From positions 99,387,905-99,451,904 of the forward strand of contig OZ020269.1 of NCBI GenBank assembly GCA_963971225.1: a stretch of 64,000 bases of DNA, in the 5' to 3' direction. Source of the DNA: Melieria omissa. Taxonomy: Eukaryota > Arthropoda > Insecta > Diptera > Ulidiidae. Every line of letters starts with the position of its first letter. Position 1 is the first letter of the stretch. Made by a program: the position numbers and the translations under genes. A model generated the notes under the pieces. The model had not been told where the DNA came from. It saw only the letters and a program-made list of their open reading frames with translations, and did not search any database. This document shows positions 56,601-64,000 of the stretch, in pieces.

Positions 56601-59600
56601 CTATGGACCACAAAAACCTAAAATCGAGCAACTACGTTCATGACAGGTGACATAAATACTCGGCCAATCAAATCTTCCTAAGATGTCCATATGAAATCAA
56701 GTTATTATTTTCACTCCTTGGGCAGAAAATAAAATAAAATAAAATAAAATAAAATAAAATAAAATAAAATAAAATAAAATAAAATAAAATAAAAAAAATA
56801 AAATAAATTAAAATTAAATTAAAAAAATGAAATACAATAAAATAAAATAAAATAAAATAAAATAAAATAAAATAAAATAAAATAAAATAAAATAAAATAA
56901 AATAAAATACAATGCAATAAAATAAAATTAAAATATATCAAATGAAGTTATTTTCACTCCTTGGGCATTTCAGTGTTAATGTTTGTTACATATCCAGAAA
57001 AAGTTGAACAAAATTTCTAGAAATCCTCCTCCAGTTGATATATCAATTTCTATATATTGTGAGTCTTTGTGTTGTCACACAAATACTTAACTTTTCGATG
57101 AAAAATGCGCAGCGAAGCTTTCAATATTACACTGAATGCTCAAGTAAAGTAAAATATTTACACACATATGAGTCCATAAATTTATTTGACATATATTTAT
57201 TGATACCCAATGCTTATATTTTAGTTATGATTTTGCGCAGTTGACATTTGACTGGCCATTGCACAGAACCAACGGCAAGAAGCATACGGGAACTTAATTC
57301 AACTGACAGCTGTAGCTATTTTTGACTTGAAAGATTGTCAGTTGCATAGTTTGGCATTTTCACTAAAGTTTACTTATGTCTTTAGGCAAGTAGTTTGCAA
57401 TATGGTTGACGTGGATAAATTTCCAAGTATCGAAATTAATAAGTAAAATGCTCTTCAACTACTATGTCTGAACTATGATAGATTACGCTTCAGGTAAAAA
57501 TGCACAGCTCAATTTTGCTTTCAAATGACTTCAATTTGTCTTACAAAAATTTCCATTTAGCAAATTGAAATAAGCGCTAAATTCACCTTAAAGTTTTAAA
57601 TGTTTTTAAGGACGGAAGAGAAAATAGTAATATGTTCGATAAAATTGTCTTTAACAGCTAAATTGAGTTGTTTGAACAGCAAAAGCGATAAATTAATTCA
57701 AAACTGAATTGACTCAATTTAAATGGCTGTCTGAACAGTACATACGATTCTAAAAGTTAATATGAAATTTTTTGAATTATGAAGTAAAATATAGCAACTT
57801 ATTGCAAACTAAATCAGAGTGGCCGCTTTTGGTCTTTTCGGACCAAAGTTGGACAGATTTTTTTTTACTTTGGTCCGCTGGTCTGCTTAAACATTTTTCG
57901 GTCTGTTTTGTGGTTTAAATATCTTTTCATAAGTAAACAAATTTATTTAAAAAATTAAAATTTTAATTTAAAAATGAATTTAAAGATAACGTAAATTATT
58001 AATTTGGTCGGTTGGGGTCGGATTTGGTCGAAAGTTTGGGCGGAAAAAAATTTTTCAACTGGCAACACTGAACTAAATACAAAATAATTGCAACTAGAAT
58101 TTTCAAAAGTGAACTTATTATCCCAAAAAAAAATTTGCAATTCACCCATTGCTGTCTTCAACTTTAAAAATAGAGTACATTTGCTTTTTTTGTTAGTTGC
58201 GTTGCTTTTGCGGAATCAAAAGAGATCAAAAGAATTTTTGATTTTTGAGTTGTTGTTTTTGCAATATTTTTTCATGTTTTGGTACTCAAAGCTTTATTGA
58301 GATCCTTCCTAAAAGTATACCACATTTTTGTCTATTTAAAATCTACGAAATTGCTGTAAACAATTATCGTAGCATACTTTTGCGCTGAGTTGAAATTAAA
58401 CAAATGACAAGACACACCTGTTCAGCAAAGCTTTTACGCAATTACTTGCAATACCCAAGCGGCTGTTTTCAGGACATTCAACTCTTTGACGCTGCTGCTT
58501 GTCTCTCTCTCTTCTCTTCTCTCTCAACTATTATTAGAAACTATATTTCAACCAAGGACATGAAATAGTGAGGCCCATATGTCTGCCGGTGTGTCTAGAC
58601 AGTGTTGTTTGTTAGTTGTGACATTACACACGTCGTCAGTAAAGGTTTTAGCATATTGAGTGCGTCAGTGTTGCACACAGATGGCAATGAGACTTGTCAA
58701 TTCAATTATATACTTCTGAGAAAGGGATGGTTTGCATATAAATAATAAATTAGGTGATTACAAGAGCATTTAGTGAAATTGACTATTTGACTAAATGACT
58801 ATTTCAGGCAGCTAACAAGCAGTTTTAGCTCAAAAACTTCAGTTTCACTGCTGCTATCATCTTTCTTTTCCCCCTCAGCTTTTAAATTTTCGGTCTTTAA
58901 CCTCGATGAAAATAAAATATTCTCGTTCTCACTCAATCATTCACAATGTGACTACTCACACATTCAAATAAAGATAAATGATTAAAAACATCACAAGAAA
59001 TTTGACCCCCGTTCTCCCACCAATCAAACACTCACCTGACATGTTGAGACGCAGTTCGCCTTCGTAGTATTCGCCCACTTTGATCCAGTGGTATTGACCC
59101 TCGTCAGATTGCTTGAAATGAATGATATTGTAGCGTGCCGGCCCATCACCGTTGGCATCAAAGCGAAAATGATCACCGCTGAGACCTGCAAGGGGCACAT
59201 TGAAAATTTATTAAAATTTAATTAAAGAGCTTCGAGTGGAGCTTTGTTCTTAAAGTAAAAACGGATAAAACGCATTTGTATTTTTACTTTCAGTTCAATA
59301 TTGTGCGCTGCTTATATAAAAAAACTAAATTTAATATTAATTTCACATTTTCATTTCTTGCAGCGCACTTTTATCCCTTTACTGTTGTTATTACTTGTAA
59401 ATATATATGTTTGCTTATTTTTTTTAATGCGCCTCGTTTTATGCGCCTATTTGTTTTCATCATTGGCAATTTTCTTTATCATCGGCGCCGCATTCAGCAC
59501 TCGTTTCCAATCATCCAATGCGCAGCTTTTCTCACAATGCGTGCATTCTGCCTTCTGCGTTCTTCTTGTCGCCGTTGCCTGCGCAATGACTGACACTCGC

Positions 59601-62600
59601 AGCGCTCAGCGCTCAGTCGTCTCAATGCCCCGCTGCTCATTTGTCTTTTAGCCGTTTCGCTTTTATCGTAAAGTGCACAATTTTCCAAGCCGCTGCCCTA
59701 TCGCTCGCCGCGCGCTTCCTCTCCTCTCTCTTTCTTGGTTAAGTCGCAGCCCTCTCAGCTATGCACAAACACGCACACTGCACTGTCGCACTTTTTATAT
59801 TAAACTTTTTTTTCCTTATGATTATAAAATAATTTATTGAGTTTCATTTTCAATTCAATGAGAGCGCATTGGTGCCAACAAAGCCAATTTTCCACTCGAA
59901 AGCTTTTCAAGCAGCTGAACTGAACTTCATACGGTTTATTGGCGCATTTCGGTTTTCGCTCGCTCGGCGTTAGGGCTGTCGATGTTCAAGTGGCTGCCGC
60001 AGCTGAAAATTATCGCATATCTGGCACATGCTTTCTTTCTTTACTCGCCCACACACACACACACACTCACACCCAGGTCCAAGCTCGTTTGCTTACCCTG
60101 AAACTGTACTTTGCGCAGATATTTCAGCAAATCGGCGCCTTTAGTCGGCTTCATGGCATCGCAGAGTGAAGGCCGGCCACCGCACAAGTCCCGATGCATG
60201 TCCCTAAAGTGAGAAGAAGAAAGAGACAGAGAAAGAGAACCGAATGTGAGCTTAGAATGTCTCGCTTGATTGAAGGGATTAATTAATTGTTTTATTCAAA
60301 TTGAAAAACTCGAGAACACTGCTCTCAAACAAAATGTATTTTACACCAGTGTTGCCGGATCAGGAGATTTCCTTATAGATTTAGAAGATTCTTAACCTTT
60401 TAAGGGATTTTTTAGGAGGAAGAATTGTTTAGGAGAATGTTTGGAAGATTTATATTTTATGTTAGATTTTCGGATTTCAGATTTTTCTTAGTCAATTTTT
60501 GGGAGATTTTAGGACCACGAAGTATGATGTATTGGAACAAAACATCATTTAAACATTTTGTCATTTTAATAGTGACAGCACCCTATTGTGTTAAAAATTT
60601 CCAAGCTTACAAAATGTAAGCTCGTTGTATATCGTTATCACTTATTGCTGTCAAAATGAAATTCCGCCAAAAATTTAACTTTTTATTTAATTCGTTTGTT
60701 ATAATGAAAAACCATTTTCGAAAACTTTGGCAGCCCTGCGTTCGACAACGGCAGCTGTCATCTGTCATTGCATTGTGTTATTGTTGTACAGGGTAGGCCC
60801 TTATAGTGGAAGCATCTGGTAAACCTATAACTTTTGACAGAGCTGTCAGATCGACTAATGACATAGCGCGTTGGAAGCGTCATTCCAAGACAATTTATAC
60901 CATGGAACAGTACACTCCAAAAGAACATGCTGAAATTGTTCAGCTTTACATTCATATCGAATCATACCGAATCATATCGAAAAAAGGCGATTATGAGTGG
61001 CCACCGAGATCACCCGATTTGACGCTGCCAGACTTTTTTTATGGGGCTACTTGAAGTCCAAGGTATACACCAACAAGCCAAGGACACTAGCTCAACTCAG
61101 AGCCAACATACGCCGCGAAATAAGAGCCATGTCGGCCGATACACTGGCAAAAGTGATGGAAAATGCCGAAAAAAGGGCACATTTTGCGGCCAAAGCTAAT
61201 GGTGGCTATTTACGCGATATCATTTTCAAAAACAACTAGAAAATTTCTCCTTGGACCAAAATAAATGAATATCGAGATGAAAACAAAAAAAAACATTTTT
61301 TTTCCTCTTTTTTTTCAAAAACAAATGCTTCCACTTTAAATGGCCTACCCTGTAGTTTAGTGTTTGCCATTTATGAAAATGGACCGATTTAGCATCGGTC
61401 AGCGTGTAAACATAGTGAAAATTCGTTAAAAAAATGGTGAAAACTTGAGCACCACGAAGGATTTCGGACGTCACGGAAGGCCTGTTTTGTCAACAATTTC
61501 GGATTTATTGGTGAAATTCGAACGAACTGGTTCTGTATAAGATGTACAGAGCCTAATACGTAATCGCCCTACTCGTTGGGCCGAAAATATTGCTGCTGTA
61601 GCTGGCAGCTTTGAAGATGACCCGGATTTATCGCTTCCGCGGCGTTCACAACAATTGGACATCTCCATAACCTCAATTTGGCGTATTTTGCATTTGGATT
61701 TGCATCTTCATCCATACAAAGTTCAGTTGGTACAGAATTTGGAGCCGAGAGATCACAGAATGCGTCGTAACTACGCCGAATGGGTGCTTGAAAAACAGTC
61801 CGAAAATCCCAATTTTTCGCACAACATTTTCTTCAGCGATGAAGCACATAATAGTCAATAGTCAAAATTGTTGTGTGTGGGGCTCAGAAAATCCACACGT
61901 GGTTGTCGAGCGCCCAATGCATTCACCTAGAGTCACTGTTTGGTGTGTATTATAGGGTTTCAACAGGACGGCACTACATGCCACACAACACGACCGAACA
62001 TGACAGAATTGCGAACCAGTTTCGATGAACGCATAATTTCGCGTTTTGGTGATGCCAATTGGCCGTCAAGATCGTGCGATATGAACCCTTTGGACTTCTT
62101 TTTTTTGGGCTACGCGAAAGTCCTAGTGTATGCAGACAATCCGTAGACTCTGGAGCATTTGAGGGACAACATACGTGCAGTTCTTGGCACCTTACAGCCT
62201 GCTATGTGTAAAAAAGTCATCGAAAATTACCTAAAAAGAATCGAGGTGTGCCAGGCTGCTCGTGGCGGTCATTTGGATGATGTTTCCATTACTAATGGCA
62301 CAAACCAAATATTATTTTGATAATAAAGTTTCTTTAGAACTCAAATTTTAATTGATTTTTTTTCTTTATTTACTTTTCGACTCATGATGAAAAACCCTGA
62401 ACATTCTGATTTTTTTCCTTTTTTAACCGCATACGGCTTCACTCTTGCTCCTTTCAGTATGGAATGTCTTGAAAACCTTTCATTTCTTACTTTCTTATTT
62501 TATTATTATTTTTTTTTATTTCCTTGTTTTACATTTTATTATATTGAAATTTTTTTTGTAATTATATATTTTTTCTACCCACCTTAATGCATAAGCAAAT

Positions 62601-62751
62601 GCCATTACTGCATCACTAACGAACTGTAGTTGATCCTCAAAATCTGTGTCGTTGGCCAATCGTTCCTTGGTTGTGCATGTACGGTTATAGCTGTTGTAGG
62701 GTGTACTTGAGCTGCCTGGATAACGACACTGAAAGTGATCCTCCCAGAATT
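41660..62751 (-). CDS. mGluR: Metabotropic glutamate receptor, 3' eleven exons (5' part outside)
   Basis: A class C GPCR at the plasma membrane that senses glutamate and, in the fly family, couples to Gi/o. Exons in transcript order: 62751-62583, 60203-60097, 59185-59036, 54895-54762, 52373-52183, 48964-48830, 48606-48444, 48090-47877, 45370-45219, 42939-42756, 42240-41660. All have GT-AG borders and compatible phases. The first three give the C-terminal lobe of the ligand-binding domain ([18 protein letters not shown]). The next two hold the nine-cysteine domain and TM1. TM2 to TM7 follow, with the family signature [15 protein letters not shown] before TM6 and the tail [13 protein letters not shown]. 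The cytoplasmic tail is rich in His, Gln and Asn and ends TTSL, a class I PDZ-ligand pattern as in mammalian group I mGluRs. Introns of up to 4.1 kb hold many repeats. The N-terminal exons and promoter lie to the right of the window. Confidence 0.95.
43083..44624. repeat. ~1.5 kb (AATTC)n pentanucleotide array in an mGluR intron
   Basis: Roughly 290 units of CAATT. The left edge (43083-43165) is degenerate, while the right edge at 44624 is abrupt. Interspersed TTTAA variants occur near 43220, 43272, 43400 and 44058, and one 4-nt unit shifts the phase near 43826. It fills most of the 2.3-kb intron between 42939 and 45219. Confidence 0.97.
45560..46110 (-). mobile_element. Non-LTR retrotransposon 3' end with RNase H remnant
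   Basis: Minus-strand frame 46066-45659 reads [38 protein letters not shown] and [14 protein letters not shown]. This is the C-terminal end of the RNase H/zinc-knuckle region of non-LTR (jockey, I or LOA-like) polymerases. It is 5'-truncated and lies in an mGluR intron. Confidence 0.75.
46620..46883 (+). mobile_element. Second non-LTR RNase H C-terminal remnant
   Basis: The frame 46638-46883 contains [21 protein letters not shown]. It aligns by pattern with [21 protein letters not shown] of the neighbouring LINE fragment, followed by [12 protein letters not shown] similar to [12 protein letters not shown]. It is therefore a different, diverged LINE relic on the plus strand. Confidence 0.5.
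46885..47655. repeat. Two head-to-tail copies of the repeat also found at 5283-5705
   Basis: Copies at 46885-47205 and 47221-47655 share ttctggcattcaa, gagacctatagta, tggcgaatattttcgtggta and gggagctagagggtt. The first directly follows a LINE coding remnant, so the family may be the 3' end of that LINE. Confidence 0.65.
49085..49200. repeat. AAAAT-type microsatellite
   Basis: An imperfect (AAAAT)n and AATA run in the mGluR intron between 48965 and 52182. Confidence 0.8.
49960..50330 (+). mobile_element. Degenerate tandem mariner C-terminal remnants
   Basis: Two consecutive segments translate to LAPYDF (near 49988) and [10 protein letters not shown] (near 50102), the motif around the last catalytic acid of mariner transposases, each followed by diverged sequence. 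Stops and frameshifts abound. The tandem arrangement suggests local duplication of one relic. Confidence 0.35.
50331..51900. repeat. Degenerate tandem array in mGluR intron
   Basis: Units of roughly 130-170 bp repeat phrases like aactttaagctttaccgtta, tgttgcacaaaactctagaa, gactttcaaattcagttcca and ttttcaaagaaaaaat. There is no coding potential. Confidence 0.65.
53100..53640. repeat. Degenerate tandem array in mGluR intron
   Basis: Repeating phrases are ggttagctagaaa, ggtgccacatttcaaatct, tctctgggatat and aactttcgagccattttt, with a unit near 65-130 bp. It lies in the intron between 52374 and 54761. Confidence 0.65.
55390..56480. repeat. ~200-300-bp tandem repeats in mGluR intron
   Basis: Four to five diverged units share gcactggtaataagc, gtgcctaaaagtatgcagag, gcttgagttatgctt and aaattggggagctctaagat followed by ggttgactg. 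It lies in the largest intron (54896-59035). Confidence 0.7.
56727..56930. repeat. (AAAAT)n microsatellite
   Basis: Two long pure runs of AAAAT separated by an imperfect segment, in the largest mGluR intron. With 43083-44624 and 49085-49200 it is the third pentanucleotide array in this gene. Confidence 0.92.
56931..59035. other. Intronic sequence without further recognised features
   Basis: This is the remainder of the 4.1-kb mGluR intron. Short frames only, with no transposon ends or RNA gene recognised. Confidence 0.4.
60789..61352 (+). mobile_element. Internally deleted mariner (564 bp)
   Basis: Terminal repeats containing cagggtaggcc and gtggaagcat on both ends are flanked by TA (60787-60788, 61353-61354). 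Inside, a transposase N terminus starting [17 protein letters not shown] (ATG at 60902) is fused by deletion to a C-terminal part with [14 protein letters not shown] and [12 protein letters not shown]. It is non-autonomous and sits in the first mGluR intron visible here. Confidence 0.85.
61373..62320 (+). pseudogene. Mariner transposase pseudogene
   Basis: From [18 protein letters not shown] onward, nearly the whole transposase is traceable: [45 protein letters not shown], first catalytic region NIFFSDEAH, then [11 protein letters not shown] and [19 protein letters not shown]. In-frame stops occur after KIR and after GSV, with further breaks near 61860 and 62146. It is a different subfamily from the adjacent element. 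Terminal repeats were not identified. Confidence 0.82.
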
Positions 62752-62870
62752 CTGTTTAAAGAGAAAATATTTAAAAGTTTTCAAAATTGTTGTTTAATTT
62801 AAAACATATCAAAATATATGAACTAATATGAAATATAAGCTGTAAAAAAAACAGAATCCATTATTTTTGA

Positions 62871-63089
62871 ACCCTAGTGTGTGTACTGAAAAAACCCCCT
62901 TACCCGTGTGATGAGGTACCCAGGTATCCCGGTACCAATTGTATGATGATTTCTAACATTTTGTTCGCAAAGTACGAAATTTTGTCGTTTCTGCTTAGTT
63001 TTAAAGCTTCCAGTAATATAAAAGTATATTTTATGATTCGATATAAAACTGATTTGGGTACCCAGGTACCCCATTACACACATAAGCGT
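62871..63089. mobile_element. Short TTAA-like MITE candidate
   Basis: The left end ccctagtgtgtgta resembles the reverse complement of the right end (cgcttatgtgtgta), which abuts TTAA near 63090; the left flank is TGAA. Internal ggtacccaggtatcccggta (near 62917) and ggtacccaggtacccc (near 63057) match the palindromic style of the elements at 7749-8940. It is only about 220 bp. Confidence 0.4.
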
Positions 63090-63167
63090 TAAATAAATAG
63101 GTTTAGTAATCTAAATATTACGTTGTGTAAGTGTTATTGAGTTCTACTTGATGGCGCTGCAGGGATA

Positions 63168-63604
63168 CAATTTCGTACTAAAGAAACTTTTCGGACAGTT
63201 GCGTAATTGCTTAACACAGTTTTGTTCAAGCGCGCATCAAACATGGGCATCAAAAAAGAGAAAATACTCTTTATTTTAGAGTTTTTCTTGGATAAAGACA
63301 AAAACGTACGTCATGCGGCTGAAATTGTTAGTAGTTTTTATGGTTCAAGCCAATCAATCATGAAAGAGTTTAATTTCATCGATTCCGTTCCCATAATTTT
63401 AATGTCAAATATGCAACATGCTCTGGCAGGAAAATTGTTGGAAAGGTTCATGAAATCATGGAAATCATTGATACTGAAAGTAATGTAAGTACTGTTCCGA
63501 TTGCCCAGAAGCTAAAAATTGCGCAACAAATAGTGTAGAATCATTTGAAAAAGACTGAGTAAAGCTATTAAAATCTGACTGAAAAGTTTCTTTAGTACGA
63601 AATT
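63168..63604 (+). mobile_element. Internally deleted mariner (~440 bp)
   Basis: Terminal inverted repeats aatttcgtactaaagaaac match on both ends with adjacent TA. The interior keeps a transposase N terminus (MGIKKEKILFILEFFLDKD) and, after a frame change, SNVSTVPIAQKLKIAQQ. The catalytic part is gone. It lies to the right of the first visible mGluR exon, probably in an intron. Confidence 0.75.
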
Positions 63605-64000
63605 TAGAAACTTAACCGTAGATCGAGCTTCAAACAATTTCAGGAATCCTATGCTATGTATACAAAGGAGAAATTTATAAACTTTTCAATTTTCTCAAGA
63701 CCTCTTTCTTACAAAAGTGTGAAAGCTGATTTTAAACAAGCATAATCCCAACACAAACAAAGTCACAAAAATGGTTCAATTCATTATATCCTGAAAAAAG
63801 TTATAATACAACAAAAAACCAAGTGTATCATTTTTGATACAGAGCTCGATGTATGGTTAATACCGAATGCCATTTGGGTGCCACACAAGCTCTTGCAAAT
63901 ACTTTATAATTCGTAGATCCATCTGCGACTCGCCGCGGAATCGCAATGTAATCGATGGATGTCTGAATGAGAACTCAGTGGGAAAAAGACGAGGGCTTAT
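63605..64000. other. Right edge, no feature recognised
   Basis: No exon of mGluR or any other gene could be recognised in the last 396 bases. It is presumably mGluR intron or 5' sequence. Confidence 0.4.

Overview
The window is nuclear DNA from a higher fly, most likely a tephritid-like brachyceran. The evidence is spliced genes with short GT-AG introns, a metabotropic glutamate receptor whose exons match the dipteran family, and digestive maltases in tandem. Repeats are dense: BEL/Pao, mariner, hAT-like, TTAA-flanked and tRNA-SINE elements. The species assignment is inference; I ran no database search.

Layout. (1) 1-9440: the last five coding exons of maltase copy A (23-2211), then a tandem-repeat flank, a SINE, unassigned AT-rich DNA and two TTAA-flanked non-autonomous transposons (5884-6864, 7749-8940). 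(2) 9441-16151: an intact BEL/Pao retrotransposon on the minus strand, with equal-length LTRs, a 5-bp target duplication and a single 1784-codon gag-pol ORF. (3) 16590-17401 (minus): a three-exon gene for a secreted or GPI-anchored cysteine-rich Ly6/DUF753-like protein. (4) 17649-21077: a hAT-like element containing a mariner, which itself contains a TTAA element, so three nested insertions. (5) 21756-36005: complete maltase copies B (22073-24804) and C (28939-32504). Each has a conserved ~315-bp promoter with a TATA box and GATA motifs, and a tandem-repeat 3' flank. One mariner lies in B's flank and another beyond C's. (6) 36006-41350: gene-poor DNA, probably including the mGluR 3' UTR. (7) 41351-62751 (minus): eleven exons of mGluR, from the ligand-binding domain through the cysteine-rich domain, seven transmembrane helices and a long cytoplasmic tail. 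The 5' exons lie beyond the right edge. Its introns hold a ~1.5 kb (AATTC)n array, LINE remnants and several degenerate tandem arrays. (8) 60789-63604: a cluster of mariner relics and a small TTAA-like element.

How the genes relate. The three maltases are tandem duplicates that would act outside cells, probably in the midgut, to release glucose from alpha-glucosides. Copies B and C keep the GH13 catalytic triad but have diverged near the active site, and B lacks a 14-codon loop. The DUF753-like gene and mGluR have no evident functional link to them. The most unusual signal is in mGluR. Its ORF ends at a TAG (41660-41662) followed by C, right after a PDZ-ligand-like TTSL, and then stays open in the same frame for another 102 codons. 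That makes it a candidate for regulated stop-codon readthrough.
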